From Camellia lanceoleosa (lineage: Eukaryota; Streptophyta; Magnoliopsida; Ericales; Theaceae): a DNA stretch of 64,000 nt. Position 1 is the first letter of the stretch. Every line of letters begins with the position of its first letter. Below the pieces are notes generated by a model, which saw only the letters and a list, made by a program, of their open reading frames with translations, was not told the origin of the DNA and did not search any database. The DNA lies in the NCBI GenBank assembly GCA_025200525.1, contig CM045758.1, positions 164,636,261 to 164,700,260 of the forward strand. Reading direction: 5' to 3'. This document shows, piece by piece, positions 34,995 through 47,766 of the stretch. Position numbers and translations under genes: made by a program.

Positions 34995-35434
34995 TACATA
35001 TATATACAAATGACTCATTTTATTAATAAATAAATTATACTTACATAACAAATGATCAATTTTATTAATAAATAAATCATTAACTCCATTAACAATTTTT
35101 AATGATATGAAAAATATCTTTCAGTTAACTATTTTATTAATAAATAAAGCATTAAGTTAATTAATAGTATTTAATAATATGAGAAATATTTTTCAATGAA
35201 CAATTTTGATAATTTATTATTGCGTAGAAGAATGATTATTTATTTTTTATTTTGATTATTGGGTTAAATTAAAATTTATAACAAATGATAGTTGTAATTT
35301 GTATTATTATAGGACTAATTCATATTTTAAACAAACATTAGAGGTATATTTGTAATCTGTTAAAAAATAAAATATTTATGTTTTACAATTGACCAGAATG
35401 TTTGCATATTTACGAGAAAACTTTCATTCAAATT

Positions 35435-36182
35435 TGTTGGCTTTTTTTGGCTTTTAAAGGTTAATAGTGTAAATTTAAGCGTACTAGTAAGGATCAGTTA
35501 GTCCTTACAGAATTTTAATTATCAACCAATTATCAAATGATTATGTTAAAGTTCTTTCAGCCTCAATGAAGAGGACTTTTACTGGTGGCTTATTTTAGGA
35601 GAAATTTATAAGAAATAACAAGTACAGAACAATTTAGAAACTGAATTTCATTAAGTGAATAAGAACTTACAATGAAATGATCTAGTCTTGAAAAGATTTA
35701 CAGCAACGATTACTTGAGAACTACTCCTAGGAAATGAAGTGCAGTGCAGGAATTGAAGTGTTGAAAATGTAAAGAACTGGAAATATAACATTGGAAAGAA
35801 AATATGAAGTAAATAACTGGTTTTCTGAATCTAAGTCTGGGTCTCAATTTGGGGCTTTCCTTACTATTTATACTCAAGGGTAACCGTCGAAGTGGGCTTC
35901 CAACCGTCGAAATATCCTCCCATGATTGTTGATCATGCTCTCTCACAGTCAGTCCTACTACGTCATTCTTGCAGTTAGGCTTCCCTCTTGGATTTGAATT
36001 TGAATTCGTGAGCTACGTTATCTTACACCTTCTAGCTATTCTAGTGATGCGTAGATCTATTATAACCAATATGACTTGCCACGTGTCTGTCTTTAACTGG
36101 AGACTTGAATTAACTCCCCGAATTGTCGTTCATGTACCACATGTCAAGCTGCGATTAGTTTTTGCAAAATATATAGCCAACA
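35435..36182 (-). repeat. Element F 3' LTR with TATA box
   Basis: 748 bp with inverted termini TGTTGGC and GCCAACA. On the minus strand the sequence GAGTATAAATAGTAAGG gives a textbook TATA box (TATAAATA, 35865-35872). Only one LTR is left, so length and ends rest on the termini and the adjoining purine tract. Confidence 0.75.
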
Positions 36183-36196
36183 TTACCCCCCGCACT
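36183..36196 (-). other. Element F polypurine tract
   Basis: Minus strand AGTGCGGGGGGTAA directly before the 3' LTR. Confidence 0.7.
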
Positions 36197-36850
36197 AATA
36201 TACTGAATACTTGGTAATATTAATAGACACAATGCACTTTGTCCATGTCCTAGGACGTGCATGGACTTTGTATCTTCTTAGAAATGCAACCGTCTTCCAT
36301 AAATGAACCACTTGATCTATATTAAATTCTTTCCTGTGCCTGAATATTTTCCACTATTTGAGTATTCGAAAGGGTTGATACAGGTCCCATGGCCAAACAA
36401 ACCCTTTTTTTCATCGATCGTACATACGAAGAGGTATTAAACAATGATGTTCGTCCTCGAAAGAACCTTTATGCATTTATTGGCCAAGCTTATCCGCCTC
36501 CATTTATTCAAGTTATGGATGCTTTTACAAAATATCAACCTTTGGACCAAGAACTTGCAAAAAATGAATCTTGGAAGCTCCTCCTCTGCCTCCAAACTTT
36601 CTACATGGGATGAAGCTGCCTTCTCTTCCTCTAACAACACTTCTAATAGCACTGGCTATGGAACTTGGCATACACTTACTTAACCTTAAACAAGGGAGCG
36701 AATCTACCATCGATTCCCTGAATTTGATGACCCCATTGCAATCCATCCCTCCATGCATAACTCTGTAGTATATCCATATGTCCCCCTCGACCATTTTCGC
36801 AGCCTTGAGGACAACTTGCTTTTGGCATGATATATTTCTACCTTGTCGTC
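36197..36850. other. Element F region between RT and 3' LTR, unassigned
   Basis: Contains a plus-strand open frame (36389-36613, starting MAKQTLFFIDRTYEEV) and an overlapping minus-strand one (36525-36794). I recognise no domain in either. Integrase and RNase H expected here on the minus strand are not found, so this may be a spacer like the one in element A. Confidence 0.4.
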
Positions 36851-39180
36851 CAGAATAGTGTGAAATACTTTAACAAAGAAGAAAATACTTTAGTTTTCCC
36901 TACAGTGTTAGAAATAAATCTTCGAAGGAAATTAACCTGACCAAGGAATTTTTGTAATTCTTTTTTACTTGATGAAGATTTGCCCTCAATGATGGCTTTG
37001 GCTTTATTCTGATCAATCTGTATTCCTTTTTTTGTGCATTATATACCCCAAGAAGTTTCCAGCTAATACACTAAAAGCACATTTGAGAGGATTAAGTTTC
37101 AACTTGAACTTTCTCATTTTTTCGAAAGCTGTTACCAAGTGAACCAATTATTCCTCCATAGACTGAGACTTTACAACAAGGTCATCAATATAACACTTTA
37201 AGTATCCTCCAATAAGATCATGAAAGATAGTATTCATTGTCCTATGTTATGTTGCCCCAACATTCTTTAGACCAAATGACATTTTCACTTATTCAAAGGT
37301 GCTAATATTCCCAGGACACCTAAATGCTGTCTTGTGAATATCCTCCTCTACAATGCAAATTTGGTTGCAACTACAATGCCCATCCACCATAGACAAAATC
37401 CTGTGTCCTGCTGAACTGTTCACCAATAGATCAACTATAGGCATGGGGTATTTATCTTTTGGAGTTTCTAAATTTAGATTTCTAAAATCGATGCATACCC
37501 TCATCTTGCCATTCTTTTTAACCACAGGCACAATATTAGACAACCATTCACCATACCTAGCTGTTCTAATGAAGTCTGCTTTAAGGAGCCTAAGAATCTT
37601 CTCTTTCACTTATTGAACCACTTTAGGGCTCATCCGTCTTGGTTTCTACTTGTGTGGCTTGAAATTAGGCTTCATAGGGAGCCTATGTTCCACTAATGAC
37701 CTATCTAATCCAGGCAGTTCATTATAAGACCACGCAAAACAATCCTTATATTGCTTTAGGACTACTAACAACTGGTTTATGCCAATGGGACTTGACCAAG
37801 CACTGATGTAGGTGGGTTGCTGTGCAGAACCTTTCCTAAAGTTGATTTCTTCCAAAGGGTCTGGTACTTGAGCACTTACTAATACTTATTTTTTAATTTC
37901 CTTTGCCTTCAAAGTAACTTCTTCATTTTGTTCTGCTCCCACTTTCTCTAGCTCAACATCTTTGCTTTCTTCCTCATAGACAAAATCTGTCCATGAGGCT
38001 TCTTCATCATGTATTTCCTAGACTTTCGTATCGATGTCCAATGCACAATACTTATCAAGGGCCAAAGGTCTGGCCTTTTGTTACTCTTGATTACAGCCAA
38101 TCACCATGGCTTCCTTTTCTTTTTCCTGTACCTTTTGGACTATTGACTTTACGTCCAATGCTGAAACTTGATTAAGGTCAAGGGTTTGGCTTCTTGGTTC
38201 TTATCTTCTTGCCGACAACCAAGCATCATTGTCATCTTTGGTGACGAACTCGTTATTAGCACTCTCCTGTACTAAGTGCTTCAGGTGTGCTACTTCCTTA
38301 TCAGCTGTCACTTCGGATGTTCCATCAGGCTTCCTCAGCACACTGAATGATGTCACTCTTTTAGTGTATAACTTGGCCTCTAGAAAATTAGCATAAGCAA
38401 TAAAAGGTTGGGGGTCTGCGTTGATCTCATTTGTCTCTCCATTGCATAGTGCTATCATCATTTTCTGATGTAGAGAGGAAGACACACATTTGTTAGTGTA
38501 GATTCAATTCCTGCCAAGCAAAGCATTATACTTGGCATTACTGTCTATAGCAAAGAATGCTGTCATGTAATCTCTGGTTCCCATACTCAGGTTGATGGGC
38601 AGAATGCCCTGAGCCATCTGCTTATCCTTAGCGAACCAGCAATGGTTGTGTTAGTTGGGATTAATTTGGGGTTTCTTTTTCTCAATTTCTTCAAGGAGGA
38701 TTTTGGAAGTAGGTTCACTGTCGCCTCATTGTCCACTGACACCCTGTTCATTTGTATCCCATTGAAGAAAGCCTTGATATAGAGGGGCTTAACGTGCTGA
38801 GTCACAGATGTTATAGGGTACTTGAAGGGATATAAGAGGTTAATACTCACCTCCTTAATTTCTTCTTTAATTTCCATTGGTGTGGCCACTTCAGACTCAT
38901 CTTGAATCATGCTAGCCTGTGAATCTTCACTAGAAATTGGAATGGGATCATTTTCCTGACCTTTTTGGTTTCCCTCTTTAGCCTGGAACTCCTGTGGCAG
39001 TATTGTAAACACCACATTTTTGACCGTCTTCAAGACTTAGACGTCATCGTTTGTGCACTCGATGATTGTGTGTTTGTGTTCGTTTTGAGCGCTTGAAGTC
39101 CTTGGTTAAATGCCCTGTCTTTGAGCCTTTGAACCTTGTTCTCTCTTTGCCTTGTTTTGGACCAAAACTTGGTGTCTGGA
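36850..39180 (-). pseudogene. Element F gag end, protease and reverse transcriptase remnants
   Basis: Read on the minus strand. A degraded knuckle-like KGSKTGHLTKDFKR near 39100 is followed by VVFTILPQEFQAKEG, then a protease-like block at about 38760-38680 with VSVDNEATVNLLPKSSLKKL (usual form VDxGAxVNLLP). RT begins near 37740 (CFAWSYNELPGLDRSLVEHR), continues with WLSNIVPVVKKNGKMRVCID, PMPIVDLLVNSSAGHRILSM, MSFGLKNVGAT and YIDDLVVK near 37180, and the thumb FKLKLNPLKCAF near 37090. Many stops and frameshifts; no single frame is longer than about 150 residues. The polymerase aspartates are still visible. Confidence 0.8.
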
Positions 39181-42100
39181 CCTCTTGTTGACCTATTGGC
39201 CACCCCTTAGGGTTGTCGGCCATGGATTGAGTCTGTTGGCCATGGATGTGGCCAGTCGGCCACCAGTGGTAACCGGTCGGCTATCAGTGGTGGCCGACGG
39301 CCACCAGTCTCTTTTTCCAGATATTTATTGACAGCTGTGCCAGTTATTGCTCACTGAGCTGCATCTTCATACATGTGTATGGTGAGATGTTCACAAGCTC
39401 AAGGCTTGTTTTTCTATATAGAGAGGGATTCCTCTCCCATTTTTAAGGGTTAGAATTTTTAGAACAAAAATATCTTTCTCTCTCTTGATATTTTGTGCAT
39501 ATTTGCTTACAAGTCCTTAGCTCTTGCACACTAACCCTCAACCAAATACTCTCACCTTTGGGCTGAGATAACTTGGGACCTAATTTGAGCTCTAGAAGGA
39601 GGTTTGAGCTTGAATTTGTGGCTGTTTAGTGCTTTGCTTCAAAGGTATAGAACTTACCTTGCTTATACTTGTTTTGTATACCTATTTTGCCATCCTTTTA
39701 AACTGTTTAAAGGCTGGTTTTGAAGTGTAAAAAACTCTATTTTTATGACCTAAAAATGGTGGTTTGAGGCTATCTTGAGTTAGGGGGTGGTCCACCCTTC
39801 TTGTCTCTTTGCTTGTTAAGCTTTTGTGCCATCTTTTTATCACTTTCAAAAGGAATTTTTTTGGGCCTTTTAACCATTGAATCTCAAAGGTTTTTCAGTG
39901 GTAAAAACTTTGTTTTAAAGTCCAAAATTGGAAGGGTTAGTCTCCCCTCCTTGTGTCTTGTTTGCATGCCTAGTTAGCTTCATGACTTAGCATGTTTTTC
40001 TGGCTTACTTTAGCTTATGTCCAGCATGTTTTTGCCTCTGTTTTAACCTATTTTGGCTCTGTTTTGGGCTGGTTAATTCAGTGGAGGGCTTGTATTGCAT
40101 GGTTAGAGTGTTAATTTCTTCACTAGCTTAGTGTTTTAATGCTTTGATCACCATTGTTTTGAGTTGAAAGCATGTTTTAGTGTTATTTTGCACTTCATTT
40201 CAGCAATTAAAATCGCTGCAACCTCCCTCCATTCTTCACTCTTTTGTTTGCTTTGAAAGTGGTTCCAAACCACTTGTTTGCCTAAGTGTGAAATTGAGAT
40301 GTTGCACCTAATGGTTTAATTCCTTAGGGGGTTTATTACCAACAGTGTAATGCCTCTTTCATGCCCAAAGCTACTTATGGTTTGAGCCATCTTTCCATTA
40401 GGGGACACTCACTTTTGGACTTAATTGATTAAAGAATGAATTGGTAACTAAAATGAGTAAATAAAATGAACAAGTAAAAGAGGCAAGATAAGCATCTTTT
40501 GTGTTGCATTGCATGTGTTTGAATTAGACGTTAATTCGAACATGAGGAAAATGGGACATTTCATACTCAAAGTGATGAAATGTGCTATTTCCTTGGTTAC
40601 CATCACCCTTGATCATGCATGATAGGGTGGTGGTCTTTTTGAGTCTTATTTTGCACTCATTAAACTTGTACAAACTTGGTTCTTTGGCCATCATGGATGG
40701 AAATTGCTTGATTGGTGGTTTGAGAGCCAAGAGTTTCTCTCTTTTGAGCTTGTGTGATGATAAGAAGTGTAAACAGTACATACAAACCTGTGAGAATACA
40801 CTATTTTGCTCTGTTTGCTCTTTGTTGTAGCAAAAAGAGAAGTCCATGTCATCAGTGGTTGACCGGCCACCAGTGGTAGCCGACCGGCCACCATTGGTAG
40901 CTGACATACCCCTTGTCAGCCACCAATGAAAATTGCATAGTGTGTTGGTAAGTTAAAGTGGAGGTGTTCTGGAAGTGGGCAGCCTTTTCAGTGTTCAAAT
41001 GTGTGTAAACAGAGGCTGCAACAGCAAGGCAGTGGCTTTTCTGTGTGGATAAATCGAGCATGCATGCATCCCTCATTTCTCGAGGCCGTTTAGTTGCTTT
41101 GTTTAGATAGTTATAGCTAATTCTTGTTCTTGCAAGTGATGTAATTATTCAAGTAGATTAGCTAGTTAATTCATGTTGTATTTAATTAACTTAATTGCTT
41201 TATAATTAGTTAGTTAAGTATTGTAATATTTAATTAGCTTAGACTAGTTAGTTAATTCATATCATGTTGTAATAATTAGTTAGCTTAATTAGCATAGCTA
41301 GATGGTTAGCTTATTCATTCGGACCCTCTTCTGCGAGGACGTAAAGTTGTAATAAGTGTGCATGCGTGTGCGTATGTCTTCTAACCCCACGTCTTTCTCT
41401 CTTTTATTTCATCGCTTTTGATGGTTAGATTAGGGACATTTTCAATTATCATACATTATGCTTGCGTGTTTGCATCTATTCATTTGTCTTGCATGCACCG
41501 AGGCTTGGCGCATCATTCAAACCGCATTGCAATTTCAATATCTTATTTGAATACATGTTTAACCGCATGTTATTCAAATCGATTCATATGCCATATTACT
41601 AACCGAGCCTATTAATTACATTGTTGCATGTGTTGCATTAGGCATCTTATATAGTTAGGATCATGCATTTTTCTAACTAGTTTTTGTTTTGGCTCGGAGT
41701 ACTCGGTAAGTCTTTATGCTTTAGCATACTTGCATGAATGTGATTGCCATGATTAGCATGCTTTGCCATGAGGCTATGTGCTTAAATGCTAAACTGCATG
41801 AATGCCTGTGGATGAAGGCTTGTTTGAATTGGAACGATTCAACAATTGTGTGTTTTAAGCTTACTTTGTTGTGGCAAAATCATGTTTTAAGCCCACTATG
41901 TTTGGTGAAAAATCCGCATCTTTAAGCCCATTTGAGGTGGCAAATTGAAATCATTTTCACAAACAAACATGAGTTGAATTGTTCCAAATTGAGCAAAAGA
42001 GTCTATACTTGCTTGTGCATGTCACATAGTAAAGCTAGTTTAACAACCAGAATAAGAACACATAATGTTTATAAAAGATCATATCATGATTAGTAGAGGC

Positions 42101-42469
42101 TGATCTTTGATTGGGTGAGCGGGGGTGCATATTTTAGGACCTTCCCCTCTTGTACCCCAGTTCCCGAGCCAAGACAAATTTGGTGATGACGGACACGTGG
42201 CCTTTGGCACGAGTCAAGGTTTCCTAAATTTTTTCAAAAAATAAAATATTTAGGTGGCGACTCTGTATCTGGCAAAGTAGTCCAATTTTGGCATTATTTG
42301 ATTTAAACTCGATTTTCTAAAAAAGTTTGTTGGATTTGTACTCTTTAGTGATTATCAGTTTCACATTGCACTTTGTGAGACTAGATTTAGAACCGCGGGA
42401 GTCCGAACTGTGAGGCCTTCTTTTCAAACCCTTTTTGAAAGGCGGGGCTTAGAAAAATGTGAGTCCACA
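39181..42469 (+). repeat. Element D 5' LTR, truncated at its start
   Basis: The right end AATGTGAGTCCACA lies five bases before the PBS. Its last 150 bases are clearly related to the left end of solo LTR C read on the minus strand. C begins TGTAGACACCTCA, but this start is missing in D, which abuts element F near 39180; about 0.8-1.3 kb appears lost. A TATA-like TTCTATATAGAGAGG is at 39413-39426. Non-coding; short open frames inside are not annotated. Confidence 0.8.
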
Positions 42470-42474
42470 GTTTC

Positions 42475-42492
42475 TGGCGACTCTGCTGGGGA
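42475..42492 (+). other. Element D primer binding site, tRNA-Arg type
   Basis: TGGCGACTCTGCTGGGGA, complementary with one mismatch to the 3' end of a plant tRNA-Arg (…CCCCAGCGGAGTCGCCA as I recall it). tRNA-Arg priming is typical of Ogre elements. Confidence 0.85.
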
Positions 42493-43368
42493 TTTAGAGA
42501 ACTTGACTCAAACTCATGACATGTTATTTTATCTATACTTATGTGTTTCTTTGCATTTGTATTTGCATCGGTGCACCTAAGTCACAGTGTTTGTCATCTA
42601 CTATTCCTGAGCGGTTTGCCGAACGCTTGCTTGGAAAAGCTTGCCAAAGGCTGACCGGTTGTGGGCTTTGCCACGATGGGAACACAACCCTTTGATCTGG
42701 ACTACTGCTGTACCGCTTGATCCTTCTTTCACTTCTTGGTGTTAGGTGTGAGAGGTATATTAGGTAGTCTTGTTGAGGTACCATTTTTTGACCAATCAAC
42801 CTAGATGCATATCGGAAGCCATAGAGACTGTTCCAAATTAGGACAGGTTGCTCACCCGAATATAGGATTGTTTAAAACCGCTTGTTTGCCTAGTGAACCC
42901 CTAGCTCCTGACGAAATTAGGATAGGATAACCCTACCCCATCATATGGGTGTTTTGGCTCTCACTTTCTTGATACGTGCTTTTAGAGTGAAACTTTGTAG
43001 GAATGTATGTATCAGTTACAAGTTTGAGTATTAGTTTTGGGGCAGAAATCAGTGTTTGAGGGTAGTTGTCCAACTTATGATTGCAACTGCGTGTTGTTTC
43101 TGTCTAAGCTGAGACGTTGTGCGGTTTCTGATTTTTGTTTCTTTTTGCTTTATTTCTTTTTTTTTGCAAGGTAGTTTACACCATTGCTTCAGACGAGTCT
43201 GTTATCCCCCAAGCACTCTAGACCCGAGTTAGAAGGATTTGTAGATCTGGGGATCTAGTCAGGGGACAGCCAGTGTTTGTTTCACTCCCGTCGGTTACTA
43301 GACGGAGGAGAATTCGACAGAACTCGCCAATTCAGTAGTCATTGTTTATCTTGCCTATGCCTAGTTAG
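42493..43368 (+). other. Element D leader, non-coding
   Basis: About 880 bases between PBS and gag. Ogre elements usually carry an extra ORF1 upstream of gag; I see no equivalent here. Confidence 0.55.
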
Positions 43369-45169
43369 GCCCAATCATCTTCTTCCACTCCAGACAGAGA
43401 GTCCTCGCCAGTTCCGGTAGTTCAAAGTCTTCCAGTCAACATGGAAGATATGCTTCGACAACTCCAACAAACTATTGAGGCCATGCAGCTAGATGCTACC
43501 CGCTAAGCGGAAGTCACTGCCTGCCAAGTGAAAATTGCAGCCCAGCAGGCTGAGTTGATTGCTAGGCTGCAGCAACAACAGCCGCAACAGGTAGCGGCCT
43601 CTGCATCCCATCCACCTCCTGTAAACCTTCCAGTACCCGGAGCTACTACTCCCATAGTTAATGTCCAGGAAAATGCGGGCATCCCAGTGGATCCGATTCC
43701 ACCCCAGACCTCCAAAGCACCGGTATACCAAACGGAGGCCCCCTTTGAGTTTGAGGTCGACTCTACTGCACTAAAAGTGAGTAAGCTGGAAAAGCTCTTT
43801 AAATGGGCACAGGGCGTTAATTCGATCCCTGATATTGAGGATGGCTATACTGATTCGGTAGTGACATTGCCAGATAGATTCAAGATGCCGCACATAGACC
43901 GCTTCGATGGCTCTAGGGATCCCATGGTCCATCTCCGGCTAATCTCAGACATTCTGCGGCCAATGGGCCTATCTAGATTGCAGAAGTTATCCCTCTTCGG
44001 CTGGACCCTGTTGGGTATAGAGGCCATCTAGTATGCCAAGCTTGAAGATTCTGTGAAGAGAAATTGGGAGGAAATGGCCGAGGCCTTCATAGCACATTAC
44101 TCCTATAATACTCAAATCGAGGTCATTATTCGTGATCTCGAAGCGACTCGCCAGGAATCAAAGGAGGGCTTCTCCGATTTTGTGACCCGGTGGAGAGCCA
44201 AGGCCTTCATAATGACCATCTGACCGGCTGAAAAAGACCAGATCAGAATGGTGGTCCGTAATCTGCAACCAAGACTGTTACAGAAAATGACAGTCTTACC
44301 TCTGTCTACATTTGCTAACCTTTATGAAATAGGGGTGCAAATAGAGGATGCACTGAAGCAGGGTCTGATAGACCACGAGAAGGAGCAGCCCAAAAGGGCT
44401 TTCACACATAGTTCCAATACGACTACTAGCGGTAGTGCAGCTGCAAGGCCTTCCGATGTGGGTATGGTCATTACCACACCTAAGACTGCCAACCCCTTTA
44501 CCGGTACATCCAATACAAACCTCGAGCCACCAACTCTGAGGCCAAAGGGTCTTCACCCCGCTATATACGTCCTTATCCAAAGCCTTAGGAGTCTTGATAA
44601 AAAAAGGGCACCTTAAGCCACTAGAGCCTCGCCCCCTACCTGATCCCCTCCTCTCGAAACATAACCCGGCCAAATACTGTGCCTTTCATCAACAACATGG
44701 TCATGATACTGATTCATGCTTCAAACTGCGTCATAAGATTCAAGATCTCATTGATAATACGGTAATAGCACCTCTTGAAAAACCCGATATCACTACAAAT
44801 CCTCTCTCACAACATAACCAACCCCCTCCACCTCGGCAAATAAACCTCATCCATACACTGGTTGTCCCTTATGACCCCAGTATATACATCACCCCCTCCC
44901 ACTTTCCTAAGCCGGCATTATTCATCCCCGAGAGCACAGATTTGTGCATGATGAATGCGTCAATAATCCAAACTGAACCCGTGGTGGTGACATTAGAAGT
45001 TGGAGGGAGATCAGCTTTGGTGGAGAATGGAAATATCAATTCAGTGCCTGAGGGCTTCGTAGGCTTATCTGAGGAGGAATATAACCCGTGTTACTACATT
45101 GTGCCAACTAATCAGTCCAAAATAGAGGTGGAGTTGCCAACATGAATGGAGGTTAGTGTAGTTTGGGAG
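43369..45169 (+). pseudogene. Element D gag
   Basis: Best start is the ATG at 43369, two codons before an in-frame TAG. The frame continues with coiled-coil Gln-rich sequence (MEDMLRQLQQTIEAMQ; LIARLQQQQPQQ), then MPHIDRFDGSRDPMVHLRLI and the gag core WEEMAEAFIAHYSYNTQIEV up to LPLSTFANLYEIGVQIED. Stops lie near 43502, 44029 and 44221. A frameshift near 44600 leads to the nucleocapsid knuckle YCAFHQQHGHDTDSCFKLRH (C-x2-H-x4-H-x4-C). The frame then runs on into an acidic linker toward the protease. Confidence 0.85.
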
Positions 45170-47766
45170 GATGACCCAAGTTAGGGATTAGATGATCTAG
45201 TTGATTCGGAGGAAGACATTGACAATCTGTAATTTTTCGATGAGCAAGATTCGGGAGATGTGCACATTAACTAGTTTGATCTGAACGGGTCGATAGACAA
45301 CTCTAGGTGGCTTAGTGATGAACCTGATATGGATGAGAGACTTCAACCAAGGCTGGAACAGCTAGAAGTAGGAACTGCTACAAGGACTGGAGCGATCGAG
45401 GATAAGGGAAAATTGCCGGAGAGCACCGGTATTAAGAATTCAGATCAGGAATCGGGCATTGTTAGTACTGTAGATATGGAACAAGAGGCCGCACTGAAGC
45501 GGTTTGAACAAGAAAGGGATGAGAATAGTCAGCAAGCTGGAAAAGCCCAAGGCCCTGGCGGGAATGATCATGATGTTGACGTGGGAGTAATTAGGACGGA
45601 ACCAGACAATTGCCTGTCGGTTGCTGGAAGAATATGGTGGGAAGATGATGATCTGCATCTTGCCCACACTGATAAGGATTGGGGCCGAGACCTGCTAGAC
45701 GACACTTGGTACTTCAAGGAGGTGAATTATATGACTAGAAGTGGGCGGTACTTCAAGCCCTCACACTTAGACTAATTCGAAGCATCTGGAAAGGATAAGG
45801 AAGCTGAAAAATAGAGGGAAAAACTATTAGAGGAAGAGGTTGTACTGAAATAGTTAAAAAAGATTCAGGCAGACATATCTATCTGGGGGTTGCTTATGGC
45901 TTCGCGCGTGCACCGGCAAGTTGTCCTGTCGGCAATGGATAAGGCTAAGCTGTCTATTAACACAATTCCAGAGCAACTAGTGGGACTTGTCTTCTCGGGA
46001 GGTGCTTCGCCTACTTTGACCCCTTCGGGCGATAATTCTCAGATAAGGAATTATCGCCCAAAGGCTCTGCACATAATAAATCATTGTACATCTCCGTTGA
46101 ATGTAGAGAGAAGTGGGTGTCGGTTGTATTTGTTGACACCGGGTCTGTGATTAATGTTTGTCCGTGCCACACAGCCTATGCTATTGGCTTGAAGCCAGCG
46201 GACTTTGTACCTACAGCCCAGGTGATCCGGGCTTATGACAACACAAACAAAGAGGTGATGGGAACAGTTCAAATCAGAACACAGGTCGGGCCAGCCCAAC
46301 AGGATTTTGAGTTTCACGTCCTGGATATTCTAGCTACCTTCAACTTGCTACTTGGGCAACCCTGGCTGCACCAAGGAAAAGCTGCTTCTTCCACCACGCA
46401 TCAAATGCTGAAGTACTCTCTTGGAAAGGGGATAGCAATTGTTTTCGGGAATTCTTGTATACATCCTCCGCCAAAGGTCCCTACACCAGTACTGGAGATT
46501 GTATATGGCAACGAGGATGTTTTCTTGTTTGGTTTTACCTTGGCTGAGGCTCGGGTGGTGCAGAATATTCTAGCTATTGATGAAGGGTTGTACATCAGTG
46601 CTCAATCAGTTTACCTCATGAACAAGCTACAACATATACTCGGGATGGGATTAGGAAAGAGTGGCCGGAAGAGCGTTACTACACTGGATGAAGTGCCACA
46701 TAACCCTCATGCCTTTGGCTTGGGCTATACGCCCACCAAAGAAGACTGGGTGAGGAAAAGGAAGGAAATGGCAGGAAGAGCCAAAGCTAAGCAAAGTGGG
46801 AAGCATTATAAGCTTGTGCATAGGTTAATTCAGGGAACTCTGAATGACTGCTTTTTCTGGGAGGGGGAAGACTTCCCATTTTGCGGCTTTCCTAAGCCAT
46901 GGTTGAACTCTGAGAAGCAGTGTCTACCCAGCTTCGAGATTTTCTTTGACTTGCAGCTGCAAGAGGGTGAAGCCACAGAGGAACAGACTAAATTAACTGC
47001 TAAGGCTGAACAGAGCACAGAGGGTGAGTCCAACAGCAGTGAACTTGAGATAGGAGCAACACTTGCATGTCTCCTTTCGGATCCTCAGATCAACCCGAAA
47101 AGCTTGGGAGATGACCTAACCGTTTCCATGATCGGAGACCAATCAGGTGTGGATCCTTCCGGTGGTATTCTGGATGCATCTAACATACCCTCTCTCATTT
47201 GGCAGCTAGAGGAGGGCTTTCTGTCCAGTAGTTCTGAATCAGGTAGTGAGTCGGAATCTGATTCCACAAAGTCTGTGGAGTCAGAATCAGATTCCAATTC
47301 CTCTGAGTCTGAGTCTGAGTCTGGTATTCCTAGGGTTGATAACTCGGATGCCGTAGTTTTGTCTAGGTCGCCTTTTTCCTTTTCTTTTGAGTCGGTTGTA
47401 ACCGAGGAACTGGATGAGCTAGAACTTTTGAATGTGAATACCACTACAGTTTTCGAGTATTTCTCTGTGCCACTTATGTATTGCATTGATCATGACTTTC
47501 AAAATTTTGATAAAAACGACGAGGAAGGAATTTCTCTGGTTTTGAAACATTTGATCGATCGAGAGGAGGAGAGGTTTGTAAAACCCCTTGTTGATGAAAT
47601 CATTTTAATTAATGTGGGTACTAAGAAGGATCCGCGTCTAGTCCAGATTGGGTCCACATTGTCTTCGGAGGAACGCGAGTGCTTAGTCGCTTTATTAAAA
47701 GATTTCAAAGATGTTTTTGAGTGGTCCTACGAAGACATGCCAGGAATCGATCCTGAAATTGTATAG
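45170..47766 (+). pseudogene. Element D linker and protease, running into RT start
   Basis: 45170-46080 is an acidic linker broken by several stops, containing MTRSGRYFKPSHLD and IWGLLMASRVHRQVVL, both familiar from Ogre-type polyproteins. From 46084 a 560-residue open frame begins with the retropepsin: VFVDTGSVINVCP (catalytic Asp at 46135-46137) and LLLGQPWLHQGKA. It continues with LGLGYTPTKEDW-like sequence (here AFGLGYTPTKEDWVRKRKEM) and a Ser/Glu-rich acidic stretch, then VFEWSYEDMPGIDPEIV, the entry to RT. A TAG follows at 47764-47766 where Gln is usual. A frameshift separates linker and protease near 46082. Confidence 0.85.

Larger units (their letters stand above)
33105..35434. repeat. 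AT-rich family copy interrupted by Helitrons and cut by element F
   Basis: Begins ACTAGTTACAAAGGCCCGTG, parallel to the copy starting near 32120. The parallel breaks at 33451/33452 and resumes at 34995 with TACATATATATACAAATGAC, exactly as in the other copy at 32513. The copy then continues to 35434, where element F begins. Confidence 0.75.
35435..39180 (-). mobile_element. Element F: truncated Tat-like Ty3/gypsy element
   Basis: Minus-strand element. Its 3' LTR (35435-36182), polypurine tract, RT, protease and gag end are present; the 5' LTR, PBS and most of gag are missing because the sequence passes into the element D LTR near 39180. RNase H and integrase are also absent between RT (about 36860) and the LTR, so there is an internal deletion too. 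Confidence 0.8.
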
